Of a stretch of DNA of 18,576 nt, positions 1 through 9,500 are shown in pieces (position 1 is the stretch's first letter; each line of letters starts with the position of its first letter). The notes under the pieces were generated by a model. The model worked only from the letters and a program-made list of their open reading frames with translations, ran no database searches and was not told where the DNA came from. Source of the DNA: Thalassiosira profunda (lineage: Eukaryota; Bacillariophyta; Thalassiosirophyceae; Thalassiosirales; Thalassiosiraceae); assembly GCA_036939355.1 (NCBI GenBank), contig JALLAP010000131.1, positions 1 through 18,576 on the forward strand, in the 5' to 3' direction. Both the position numbers and the translations under genes were made by a program.

Positions 1-1820
1 CAACTCTCTGCAATAATGGCGAAGAAGGCACCGAAAACGCCAGCCGCCAGTGGCACGCGTGGCTCTCATCGCAGCACGAACTCTTCCTCGCGCACCTCGC
101 CGAGGGCGTCGCCGACGGCAGGACGACCGCCCTCCGAACGTTCTGCGGCGTCGTGGCTTCGTCTCCCGCAACAATTGCGGGGGTGGCAGGAAAGTCGGAA
201 CGGATCTCGGAGCGGCTGCTGAACAAATTGCTCGGGGCGGCGGTCCGCTCGCGGGCGTGCCTGGAGGCCCTCGGCAATAATGGCAACGACGGCAAAGATG
301 GCAGCGACGGCAACGGCAACGGCAGCATTAGCAGTGCGAACGACGAGCATCTCGCCGCGGAGGAATCGATTCTCTCTCTCCTCGAGGCGGAATTCGTCCG
401 GCCGTACCGGGACATGCAGTACTTTATTTTGAAGGGCCTCAAAGGCATCGCGCAGGAACTGCTGGCGGGGCTCGATCGGGTCCGCACACGGGCGGCCGAC
501 GCTGCCAAGGAGGACGATGAAGACGACGTCGACAACATGGACGGTGGAGAAGATCTGATAGCCGCGGCCGAGAGGAGGGTGGGGCTGGCGGCCGAGAACA
601 TGTGCCGCCTGCTGCTGAAACTGGAGGACGTGCCCGCGACTGCGGCGGGGGAGCTGGAAGATGAGGCTGGATTTCTGTTTTCCCCGCCCGTGCTGTCGGA
701 AAAGGACGGTGCGGCGATGAACGAGGAAAGCGACGACGAAGACAGTGAAGAGGGAGACGCATCGGACGACGGCGAGTCTTCTGCCGAAGAGTCGTCTTCC
801 GACGAGGAGTCCCACACGGGGACGAAGAAACGGCCCTCTTCCTCCAACAAGCAGAACGACCGCAAGCGCCGCAAGCCCACGAAGCGCATCGCGTGGCAGC
901 GCCCGTACAAGCACCGCTTTGCCCACCAGGAGGCGTGGCTGGCCGTCCTCCGCCTCCCGAACCTGCCGGCGCGGACGCAGAAATTGGTGTTGCCGCACCT
1001 GTCGACGCACGTGTTGACGGTGTGCCCGTCGCCGCTGCGGTTTGCGGAGTACTTTGCCCGGTCGTTCCGGAGTGGCACCGTCGGCGGTAGCAGCAGCGGG
1101 AGCAGTGGCAGCCTGGTGTCGGTCCTGTCCCTCCAGGGCCTGTTCGTGCTCATGCTGGACCACCAATTGGAATACCCCCAGTTCTACGACTCCCTTTACA
1201 GGCTGCTGCACCCCCGCATCCTCTACACGAAACACCGGACGGTATTTCTGCGATTGTTATCGCAAAGCCTGCTGTCCAACTCCATGCTCCCGGCCTACGT
1301 CGCCGCGGCGTTCTGCAAGCGGCTGTGCCGTCTGGCGCTGAGCGGTCCCCCGGGCGGGGGGTTGTACGCGCTGGCATTGGTGGGCAACCTCTTGCGGAAG
1401 CACCCGGAATGCGCGTGCCTCGTCCACCGCCGGGGCCACGCGGACGACGGCGGACTACTGAAAGACGCCTTCGTGGAGGACGCCGCCGACCTGGCCGACA
1501 GCCGCGCATTGGAATCGTCGCTGTGGGAACTGGCCGCCCTCGAACGCCACTGCCACCCGGCCGTGGCGGCGTTGGCGGGGGCGGCGGGGACCGAGGACGA
1601 TCGGACGACGCCGATGCACGATTTGGAGGACTTTGCGGTCCACACGTACGCATCGCTGTTCGAGACGGAGAAGAGGCGGCTGGGATCGAGCGGCGGGGTG
1701 GCGGGGGGAAAGAAGAGGAAGGGACGGGGCGGCGGGCGGGTGTCGGTGACGTTCGTGGCGCCGGAGGGGCTGTTTGCCAAGGACGACGTGTTCGGGGACT
1801 CGTTCAAGAAGCGCTCGTAG
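1..1820 (+). CDS. NOC4: Noc4-like nucleolar complex protein (CBF/Mak21 family), 5' partial
   Basis: The frame starting at base 3 is open from the window edge to TAG at 1818-1820, about 605 visible residues, so the gene probably begins upstream. The ATG at base 16 is in another frame, and the first in-frame start-like codon (GTG at 153) is not a credible eukaryotic start because coding-like residues (RQWHAWLSSQHELFLAHL) precede it. After an acidic serine-rich stretch (nt ~715-860) and a basic patch comes the CBF domain. Its family hallmarks are EYPQFYDSLYRLLHP, then KHRTVFLRLLSQSLLS, LPAYVAAAFCKRLCRLAL, and GNLLRKHPECACLVHR (nt ~1140-1430). The C-terminus is basic and ends in FKKRS. In yeast and animals Noc4 binds Nop14 in the nucleolus and is needed for 40S pre-ribosome maturation and export; that role is inferred from the family. 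No intron is visible. It converges on the phosphatase gene, 43 bp away. Confidence 0.92.
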   Translation, partial: TLCNNGEEGTENASRQWHAWLSSQHELFLAHLAEGVADGRTTALRTFCGVVASSPATIAGVAGKSERISERLLNKLLGAAVRSRACLEALGNNGNDGKDGSDGNGNGSISSANDEHLAAEESILSLLEAEFVRPYRDMQYFILKGLKGIAQELLAGLDRVRTRAADAAKEDDEDDVDNMDGGEDLIAAAERRVGLAAENMCRLLLKLEDVPATAAGELEDEAGFLFSPPVLSEKDGAAMNEESDDEDSEEGDASDDGESSAEESSSDEESHTGTKKRPSSSNKQNDRKRRKPTKRIAWQRPYKHRFAHQEAWLAVLRLPNLPARTQKLVLPHLSTHVLTVCPSPLRFAEYFARSFRSGTVGGSSSGSSGSLVSVLSLQGLFVLMLDHQLEYPQFYDSLYRLLHPRILYTKHRTVFLRLLSQSLLSNSMLPAYVAAAFCKRLCRLALSGPPGGGLYALALVGNLLRKHPECACLVHRRGHADDGGLLKDAFVEDAADLADSRALESSLWELAALERHCHPAVAALAGAAGTEDDRTTPMHDLEDFAVHTYASLFETEKRRLGSSGGVAGGKKRKGRGGGRVSVTFVAPEGLFAKDDVFGDSFKKRS

Positions 1821-1822
1821 TG

Positions 1823-1836
1823 CTCTAGAGAGAGGA
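1823..1836. repeat. CTCTAGAG motif with GA-repeat extension
   Basis: CTCTAGAGAGAGG begins two bases after the Noc4 stop, in the 43-bp gap between converging genes. It is one of four TCTAGAGA/TCTAGAGG sites, all in non-coding gaps. Confidence 0.6.
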
Positions 1837-1863
1837 GTCCTAGTTTTCTCTGATGCACGTTTC

Positions 1864-2990
1864 TCAGATCAACCCGCACGCTCGCAGAAAGACCTCCGTG
1901 TCGCCCACCCCCGCTCCCTCGTCCAGAACGACCGGCTCCCACTCCCCCGGCACCGGCTCCCCGCACAGCTCCGTCAATTCCTCGACCGCGTACGATCCCG
2001 TCGCCACGCCCACCACGCTTACGCACGCGCCTGGGGGTTTCGACGGGTGTGACGAGTAGGCCGCCAAAGGATATCGGCCGGGGCGTCTCCCACGTGGATC
2101 ACCCTGTCGAGTTGGCGTTGTTGCGATGATTCGGCCTTTTGCGCTGACAGGTCGAGGCAGCGCCGCACGCAAATGGCCAGCTGCTCGCCCCGGTCCAAAT
2201 AATTCCGCGCCGGGACGTCGATGCAACCGCTGCAGTAGTCGGACCCGAAGCCTCCCAAAAATCTCGTATCTTCGACCCCTTCCCACTCTCGTCCGCCCTG
2301 CGGCCGCGGCAGTGGCGTCAATGCATTCGTGTCGCAAATGCCCAGGGCGCGCATTTTTCGCCGGGCTATTCCCTCGACATTCCCCGTGACCAATCCGTAC
2401 GCCACCGCCCCTCCCTCCTTCGACACTGTGTGCTCCCGCGCCAATGTTTCGAGCGTGTCCAACACACCTGGCAGAGGGGCAATGCCCACGGCCACCTCGT
2501 CGTCGCTGCAGGTGGACACGAAGCGGAACATTTCGTCCATCAGCTCGTCGACCTTCGAGGAGGCCAGTTGGTCGTCGTACGACGGTCCGAGCATCTTTCG
2601 CGCGAGGCGGAGCAAGATCAGCCCGTCGGTCGAGCCGTGAAATTCGTGCTTCTCGAGCAATTCGGGTATCGTCTTCTTTGCAGCTGCACCTCGTTCGTTT
2701 CCGCCTAAGATCGAATCGACCGCGTGGACGAAGGAGCGCCCGTGCGCCTGCCCCAAGTAGCAAGAGAGGGTGATTTGCAGAAGGTGTGAGCTGTGGGGCG
2801 ACAACAATCGACGCACATCACCCATCACAAATGCACATAAAGAAAAATGCACACATCTTGTGCTCACCCCGCGCTCCCACCCTTCGGAACTGGACACCAA
2901 CGTGCCGTCCACATCGAACGTGATGAGGGTCGAGAACGAGGCCGCGGGCCGGACGGCGGCCGCGCCGAGGAGGAGGTGGGCTCGCTTCAT
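1864..2990 (-). CDS. HAD-superfamily hydrolase (phosphatase-like), one intron, apparent frameshift near 3' end
   Basis: ATG at 2990. Exon 1 (2868-2990, 41 codons) has HAD motif I FDVDGTL, with the nucleophile and acid/base aspartates at residues 26 and 28. A 120-nt phase-0 intron (2748-2867) follows. Exon 2 resumes AHGRSFVHAVDSILGG, as in PGPase-like HAD proteins. It carries motif II (LVTGN, residue ~161), a downstream RRKMRALGI whose lysine could be motif III, and motif IV HVGDAPADI (residue ~260). Just after that the frame runs to an early stop at 2019-2021. The family-like tail (AAYSSHPSKPPGAC, VVGVATGSYAVEEL) continues in another frame to TGA at 1864-1866, so one base appears missing near 2064-2069. 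Full length would be about 335 residues. The substrate cannot be read from sequence. The N-terminus is mildly hydrophobic but motif I begins at residue 25, leaving little room for a cleaved targeting peptide. Either a sequencing error or a true lesion is possible. Confidence 0.85.
2748..2867 (-). other. intron of the HAD hydrolase gene (phase 0, 120 nt)
   Basis: On the minus strand the donor is GTGAGC after codon GGG, and the acceptor is GGGGCAG before GCGCACGGG. Length is divisible by three and no stop occurs inside, so unspliced mRNA would insert 40 residues just after motif I. Removal brings EGWERG directly onto AHGRSFVHAV, which matches the usual spacing from motif I to the cap helices. 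The nearer CCCCACAG acceptor would put exon 2 out of frame. Confidence 0.75.
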
Positions 2991-3516
2991 GATGGCACGT
3001 CTCTCCTCGCTTCTAGAGAGAGCCTCGCGCCAATTGAGTTGTACCTATGTACGACGTAGTATCTCTAGAGGTAGATAGAGGTGCTTCCGTGCCTCAACCA
3101 CAAAGCCAAACAGTGGGCCAATCCTGTGTGCACCCCCCAAGCAACGTCCTCTCGCTCTTAGCACCCAGTCGTCGGCGGCGTGTCTGTATCCCCGTCCGGG
3201 GCGTGGGGCGGCGAGCGTGGTGGGCCAGAGCAAACCAGATCCGAGGAGGCGTCGCGGGGGAAGAATCCAACAGGAGGTGCGTTCGTATCAGTTCATATCT
3301 TGTGTCTCGCCGGCACTTAGTTGCGGCCATGCATGCTGTGCGTGCATGCAGCGCTAAATAATTGTGGCCGACAAACGTTGGTCGGATTGTGCTGGGTGGG
3401 ATTTGGCATTTGGTGAAGATGAAGGTGGTATTGAAGAGGGGTCGCTCCGAGAATATTTATTTCATCTCGCTCTATAACAAACGATAACTCACGCGCTTTG
3501 CAGGGAGACGGAAAAT
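2991..3516. promoter_or_regulatory. intergenic region between divergent HAD and Smr genes
   Basis: No convincing coding sequence is seen in these 526 bp, which should hold both promoters and 5' UTRs. TTCTAGAGAG lies at 3011-3020 and CTCTAGAG at 3063-3070, both near the HAD start. An imperfect 18-nt palindrome around AACGTT lies at 3368-3385. The sequence before the Smr ATG (GATAACTCAC then GCTTTGCAG, ending at 3503) looks like a branch site and acceptor, so a 5' UTR intron is likely; AGGAG/GTGCGT at 3277 is a possible donor. With that donor an open frame from ATG 3047 would join in frame to the Smr gene, but its composition is not persuasive. Confidence 0.5.
3011..3070. promoter_or_regulatory. 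two TCTAGAG motifs upstream of the HAD gene
   Basis: TTCTAGAGAG at 3011-3020 and CTCTAGAG at 3063-3070. The first is about 20 nt before the HAD ATG on the minus strand, reading CTCTCTAGAA in the gene's direction. That is nearly the same position and strand as the copy at 14960 relative to ATG 14942. Possible core-promoter or initiator-type element; inferred. Confidence 0.45.
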
Positions 3517-6046
3517 ATGGATAGTACATCTGAAATAGCGTGGGATGAGCTGCACGCCGGCATCGCCAATACTGTACTACGGGTAGAGAAAGTGATTGCA
3601 ACTTGTGTGGAGACCCGCGGCCCCCGCCGATATCCACCCAAGGATGTGCTCGAATTGTTACGAGGGGACGTGGAGATGCTGGAGGAGTCGCAGTTCGTAA
3701 CTGATGAGCTGAGAGATAGGATGAATGCGGCCCTGAAGTTGCTGCGATCGACCTTTGGACTCCCGCCCGATGTTGTGGTGACGAATATGGAACTGTGGGA
3801 AGAAAAGACGTCAGAAATCGCAGCACAATTGGAACAGCTGCACAAGGATTGCGATGAGCTATGCATGAAGATGAAAGCAGATCAGAGTGACGTGGGTGCG
3901 GACGAAATGATTTTACAGACGCTTCGAAACGATCATGCTTGCTTTGACGTAAAGACATGGGACATACGCGCAAGGCTAGCAGTGAATGCGACGGCGGGAG
4001 ACAAGGCCGGGTCGCATAAATTTGCAGAAGTGTCCCGAGCAGTGCGGAATCTCAGTCACGGAGGAGATATGTCGAGAAAACGTCTGACAATGCACAGAAA
4101 CTTCAAGGTGAAGAAGCCATTGCTCTATGAGGGCGAGATTGTTTGTGCATACTCGGCATCAGACGCCAAAAAGGCCGATGTGGAACCTTGGCGCAGAGCA
4201 ACCATCATATCGCATCGGGAGCTGGGGAGTGGACATGGATATGGCCCAATTTGAATGTACACAGTGCATTTTCACCACAAGCCAGAGCCAGAGGAGATCA
4301 ATGACTACGAGGTGAACACTTGGGGGACAGATGAGTACGACAGGGCGGAGTTCGACAGAGCGAAAACTGTTGAAACATCTAGCTCGGGTTGTGTCAAACG
4401 AGCATACGATGAACACTCAGAGGACCTGTGGGCGAAACAGATGGGTTGGTTTGTGGCGCTTCCGGGTGAGGAGGAGCTTCATTTTCCCCGTTACTCGGAT
4501 GCTCTCACGGCATATGATTCTCGGATAATTGATATGTATGGTTTAGATGAAGGCTTGAAGGAAGGTCTCGTATTCGATTACCGGTGGAACGAGTACCACG
4601 AAAGGGCATCGAATAAAGAGAGAGCAGCCAACCTCGCCAAAGTTCAATGCCACCTCCGGCTGCGAGTGTTGTTTATGAAAGAAGCTCTGCCAGAGGGCGA
4701 TATGAAGCTAATCGGCGGCGTCCTCGCTGAAATGACTGAGCCATACCATCCACTCATGGGGACAAATGGCGTAGACATTGATTTGTTGAAGGAATTCATT
4801 GATTACGCCTGGAGAATGGCGCGGAGGTTCTATTTGAATGGATGTGAACAATCAATGAGGACAAGTGTATTCCACCACGCACTGCTCAAGGACTTTGCCA
4901 ACATGGTAAGCGCTGTTCTTTCTTTTTTGGACGTGAATGTAGATAGGTACAGAAATGCTCACTCTAACTATGTTTTGCCCAAAGCGAGCGGGAGCTGACC
5001 CTCTGCTTTCGAATTACATCGAAGCGGCCGGTGATATCGACAGATTCTCAACCGATATGCCCAACATTCAGAAAGCACGTGACTCGTGTTCATCTCTTGA
5101 TGAAATGATGGAGCATCTCAGGGGCAACATCCCCAAGAGAAGGCAAATCCTCGTTCATGGGCTTCACCCTAACGGCATCACTTCCGAGTGGAACGTCAAT
5201 CCGGAGTCTCAGCCTCTTCTGGAGTATCTGAAAATGTTTGCAACAGCAAACAACACAACAGTGAAGTCCCTCAGACTCAAATACAACGACAGAACCGTAT
5301 TCCTGAGCAACATTCGAGACAAGCCCCCAGAAAATCTGGGGATGACTGATGGCGGCACATTGGAAGTAACATTCATGCAATCTACTGCCGAGGAAGAGCT
5401 GTTCTCGAAGCCAAAGTCCCTGCCAAGCAGTAGCAAAAAGAGCAAGGGGAAGAAGAAGAAGAAACACAGAAAGAGCAACAAGAAGAGATCCACACAGCCG
5501 GCATCGTTCGAGAACGAAGGGGAGAAATCGAAGGAGCAGCATTCCCAGTCCTTATCTCGTGTGTTTGAAGAGGCCGATGCCACCTTTCGGAGCATTCGCC
5601 AGAAGCTCGAAGCCATGAACTTGGAGCGCACGCTGCCAAAGGAGAAGAGGGTGAAGCCCAAACCCAAAGTCGTACCCACGGAGCCGATGGACAATCCGCT
5701 TTCAGATGGCCTCGCTGGGAAGGCTGGCAAAACGCTCTTCATCGTCCAGGTGGGCGAAGCGAACAACTTGTACAATACGCGCGGCTCCAAACAATCTGCT
5801 AAACAATCTGCTGGCCGGATCGCTCGGGAGGTCGACCTGCACGGATGCACTCAAGAGGAAGCCCTGGCAAAACTCGGCGAATGCCTCCCCGGATGGGTGG
5901 ACGCTGCAATGAAAGGCGAGTATCCCTGGGTCATCACGGCAAAGATCGTGTGCGGAGGCGGCAGCCAGGTGTTGTCCGAGGCGGTCGAGGGCTGGATCAA
6001 ACGCAATCCGAACGTATCGAATGCGCCGAAGAACCTCTACACTTAG
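3517..6046 (+). CDS. Smr-domain protein with tudor-like and ubiquitin-like domains; in-frame TGA
   Basis: The frame opens at ATG 3517, is interrupted by TGA at 4252-4254, continues in the same frame to a donor at 4906, and resumes at 4985 to TAG at 6044-6046. Together this is about 816 codons. The first ~190 residues are helical and charged, coiled-coil-like. A tudor-like stretch (YEGEIVCAYSASD, WRRATIISHRE, MYTVHF) spans the TGA. After the intron a Rad60-SLD-like ubiquitin fold is suggested by VKSLRLKYNDRTVFLS and NLGMTDGGTLEVTF (nt ~5260-5375). Then come a lysine-rich linker and a C-terminal Smr domain with VDLHGCTQEEALAKL, IVCGGGSQVLSEAVEGWIK and NAPKNLYT (nt ~5830-6043). Smr domains are DNA-nicking or RNA-cleaving modules in MutS2, N4BP2 and Cue2; the substrate here is unknown. 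Upstream splicing could add residues before 3517. The gene may be functional by readthrough or reinitiation, or a recent pseudogene. Confidence 0.8.
4252..4254 (+). other. in-frame TGA within the Smr gene, followed at once by ATG
   Basis: The sequence reads ATT TGA ATG TAC. Both sides are in the same frame and together make one tudor-like segment (ISHRE before it, MYTVHF after it). No plausible intron removes the stop: the only in-frame GT-AG pair nearby is 36 nt with a poor donor. Options are a nonsense mutation, a base-call error, termination-reinitiation, or readthrough. The following base is A, not the strong CTA readthrough context. Confidence 0.85.
4906..4984 (+). other. intron of the Smr gene (phase 0, 79 nt)
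   Basis: The donor ATG/GTAAGC is strong. A pyrimidine tract, a CTAAC branch-like motif at about 4964 and the acceptor GCCCAAAG follow. Splicing joins DFANM to RAGADPLLSNYIEAAG in frame. A nearer in-frame acceptor (TGTAG at 4942) would give a 37-nt intron, which is less likely. Confidence 0.8.
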
Positions 6047-6585
6047 ACGTGAAAGACATTCATAATCGACAATTATTCTTCTCGCAATATGTAGCTCAGC
6101 AATCGTCGCGTAGTACGTATTTCCCCGCGGCCTGTAGGTATGGTGCCTCATTCTTGGCAGAGAGGGAAAATGGCGGGAACGGAACTTCTTATGTACATAG
6201 TATGTACGAAGGTACGTACCTACGTATGGATACCTTGGTGAAAAATTGGGCAAGCCAAAGCGCACCTCTGATTTGCCCGCCGAAAACAATGACCAGACGT
6301 CGTGCCAATTGTCCTCTCTCGCTTGCTCCTGTTGGCAATGAAAAATTGGTCCTGCAAAGGGATGTGCTGGCCGCCTCATTCTTGCTTTGCCGGCTTTGCA
6401 CACACAACTGCATCTCTCGGCGGCGAGCACATCTTGTGTTCGTGCAGAGGCATTGCGAGGGTGGATACCTCGAATTGCAACACATCGTATGCTCGGGGCC
6501 GCGCGCAGGATAGGAGCGAGCCGTAGCTGCAACCCGGGTGGCGGCAGGACTCTGTAGGGCGGCGCCCCGAACCAACAGCCCGGCC
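6047..6585. promoter_or_regulatory. intergenic region: Smr gene 3' UTR and FG-GAP gene promoter
   Basis: No gene is seen on either strand in these 539 bp. The strongest structure is a palindrome cluster at 6190-6236. The open frame running into the next gene from GTG 6538 is not used as a start, because ATG at 6586 has a good GCCATGTCG context and begins a typical soluble N-terminus. Confidence 0.5.
6190..6236. repeat. cluster of short palindromes (TATGTACATA, GGTACGTACC, TACGTA)
   Basis: TATGTACATA at 6190-6199 and GGTACGTACC at 6211-6220 are perfect 10-nt palindromes. TACGTA follows at 6221-6226. AAGGTA at 6209 and TACCTT ending at 6236 form outer inverted arms. It could be a regulatory site or a 3'-end hairpin of the Smr transcript. 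Confidence 0.6.
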
Positions 6586-9500
6586 ATGTCGACCAAGAAG
6601 AAGAAGTCCGAGAGCCGGACCAAGCTCCCCGACGGCTCGACGATCCGCGAGTACGAGACGGAGGAGACCCACCCCGACGGCACGAAGGTGATCACCACCA
6701 CGACGCTGCGGTCGTACGACAAGGTCAAGACCTTGGACGACGGAAGCCAGGTGGTCGAGCGGGTCAACACCACCACAACCACCACGAGAGAGTGCAGCAA
6801 TGTTGCGCGGGAGCCCAACGCGATCGAGTCGGCCGTGACCGCGGTGGGGGCGCAGATGGGCGGATTCTTGGACATGTTCAACACCGCCGCCGCGCCGAAC
6901 GAGGCGCGGGATGACCAGCACAGCCTTACCGCCACTCCAACCGAGCGGAGCTGCGTCAGCCGGAAAGAGGCGGACGACGAGTGGAGCCGGCTGAGCCGGG
7001 CCGATTCCCGATTGTCGACGGACAGCGACCAGGTCGCCCTCAGGGCACGGCACTCGAGCCAGATGCGGGGGCTGCGGAAGCAGCGGTCCGGGAGCAGCCG
7101 AGAGTTGGCGCCGTCGACGCCGGGTTCTATGCCGCGGCCCTCCGGGGGCAGTCGGGATTTCATCGAGTCCACCCCGGGATCCAGGCAGAGCCGGGACGAG
7201 CGACGACAGGCTGTGGAGAGGCAGATGACGCCGCAGCATGCTGGCAGATCTCCGGGAGGGGTTCCGTCGACGTCCTTCTTTCAGAAGACGCATCCCGGGG
7301 GGGGAAACGATGCCTTCCACAACCAGCAGCAGCAACAGCAGTCCAACGTTTATCAGCAGCGGCAACAACAACAGTCCTACCACGACCAGCAGCAGCCCAA
7401 CAACAGCAACCAATGCCACAACATCTACGGAGATACGAACGACACGAACAGCCCCGGAGACGTGCGCTTCGGAGATATGCACAACATGAGCAGTCCTGGC
7501 GACGTCCGGTGCATCGACACTGCCGGGTTCGCCGTGTACGAGAACGACCGGTGCGAACAGCTCCTCCCCACCTTTCACAAGGTGCGCGAGCCCCAGCCGT
7601 CCCGAGGGCGGTCGCTGATGCGCTCCATGAGCGGCTCCAGCAGTGCCAGGGACGTCAATCGGAACATCAAGCTGGGTCTCTCCTCGACGGGACGGGGCAG
7701 GCCGGGCCGGTCTCGATCGAGGAGGCAGCGGCAGCGGGACAGGGAGAATCCCAACGTGCTGGATCCGGAGGTTGTTGCGGCAATTGGGGTGATGCAGGAT
7801 CGGAGCAAGAGCCCGGTGGACAGACGAGGCCGCAGTAGGGGCGTGAGCAGCGGCCGGCAGGGGCAAAGGTCGATGCAGCAATCCGAGGAGTTCGATCCGT
7901 TTGCCGGGCAGCGGATTGGCGATGCCCTGGGGATCGATTGGCAGGCCGGGCAGTCCACGCCACGATCGCAGCAGCCATCCATGGTGCACAGTCCCACGAC
8001 CCCTATGTACGCCAATTCGCCGCGGCAGCAGCACGCGCACTCGCGGCGAAACAACGTCGTTCATCGGGGTGTCGACAACGCGAACCAATTCCCAGCGCAG
8101 AACAATCCGCCCATGAGCGCGGTGCCGAGAACGCCCGCGGGCCCGGGCGCTGTGGACTTTGATGGGCTGCCTCTGGGGAACCTTCGCAACCCCATTCCGT
8201 GGGATGACGTGAGCGACTTTACTGGAGCGCGAACGCCAGAGTCGGCGTTGCAAGGTACAACTGGATCAGGACGACGAAGGGCGCTGTCGAGGGGCAGGTC
8301 GAAGTCGAGGGGCAGATCCGCTCGAAGCAAGAGCGCGTCGAGGCTCCGGTCGGCAAAGAGTACGGACTCGATGCCAGTACCTCCGCCCACGAAGGTCAAG
8401 TACAAACAGTGCCTGCTGCCGTCGGACTTTGCCGTCGATGTCACCCCGCCCAAGATCGCCATCGATGGGAACAACGCAATCGTCACATCGGACAAGTTCG
8501 TGCACTTCTACTCGCTGCTCAAGAACAAGTGGACGCAGACCACGACCGTCTCGCTTCAGAACACGCACCGCCTCTCGCTGGCGCTGTCGGGCGACACAGC
8601 CGTAATTGGGGTGCCATACGATCGCAACGCGAAGGGATTCATGACGGGATCGGCGTACATCTTCGAGCGCGATCCAAAGAGCCACAGCTGGTATCAGGTG
8701 AAAAAGATAGTGCCGAAGCGCGCGCAGGAGTATGCCACAGTGGGGTACAGCGTCGACATTTGCGACAACGTGGTGGTCATTGGGGCGCCGGAGCTGGGCT
8801 TGGCGTCCAACGCCGTGGTCATGAATGGGAGTATGGGCGGCGGAAGCGTGTACATGTACCGACGCACGGGTCAGTCCAAGTGGGCTCCTGCTGGTCACCT
8901 GACCCCGAACAATCCCAATACCATCGGCCTGCCCCTGACGAGCGGATTTGGCGCCATCGTGACCCTGCGTTCGAACATGCTCGTCGTCAGCAACTACCAC
9001 CCAGACATCGCCTCAGGAGAAACGTCCCTGTTTGTGTACGAGTACGATCCCTTGCTGAGGAGCAAATGGAGGCTCGTCCAGACGGATCTGCTCAGCACAG
9101 AGGGGCAGCGACAAAACTTTGGATCGCGCATCGCCCTGACCCGCAACAGCGAGAGCCTCTTCATCGGCTGCCACTCGAACGTCAGCCCCACGGAAATCTT
9201 GTGCTACCGGCGGAAGGGCCTCCCCGACGTGTACGGCAACCGCGGCTACGAGCTGCGGCAGATCCTCACGGTGGCTGAGAAGTGCGACATATCCGATATG
9301 GCCGTGGACGAGAATGACGCCTTGATATTGGGGACGACGAACGAGAACCGGGCGTACGTGTACCAGCAGATGCACGATCTGAACACGATGGAGAACCAGG
9401 GGTGGCGATTGGTCGCTAAGGTGGTGAACGGTCCAAACCTCAACGGGTTTGGGACGAACGTGGGGCTGTCGGGCGACCGCGTCTTGGTCGGGTCGACGAG

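Noticed and set aside
16..222. ORF with ATG at base 16 as the Noc4 start
   Set aside because: It is in a different frame from the Noc4 domain. The frame from base 3 is open across it and reads as Noc4-like protein.
66..1235. Long minus-strand ORF opposite Noc4
   Set aside because: Arginine/valine/leucine-rich shadow of a G+C-rich gene; no domain, and the plus strand matches a known family.
2868..2990. Diatom plastid-targeting presequence (ASAFAP-like AASFS) on the HAD protein
   Set aside because: Catalytic motif I begins at residue 25, leaving no transit peptide after a cleavage at ASF.
4252..4254. TGA as a selenocysteine codon
   Set aside because: The position is in a tudor-like domain with no redox context, and I could not find a convincing SECIS-like ATGA...GA stem in the ~500 bp after the gene.
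6091..6160. tRNA-like GTAGCTCAG (box A resemblance)
   Set aside because: No GGTTC-type B box at the right distance and no acceptor stem pairing.
6376..8253. 625-codon minus-strand ORF opposite the FG-GAP gene
   Set aside because: Composition is that of an antisense shadow (R, P, H, V, L rich), with no recognisable domain.
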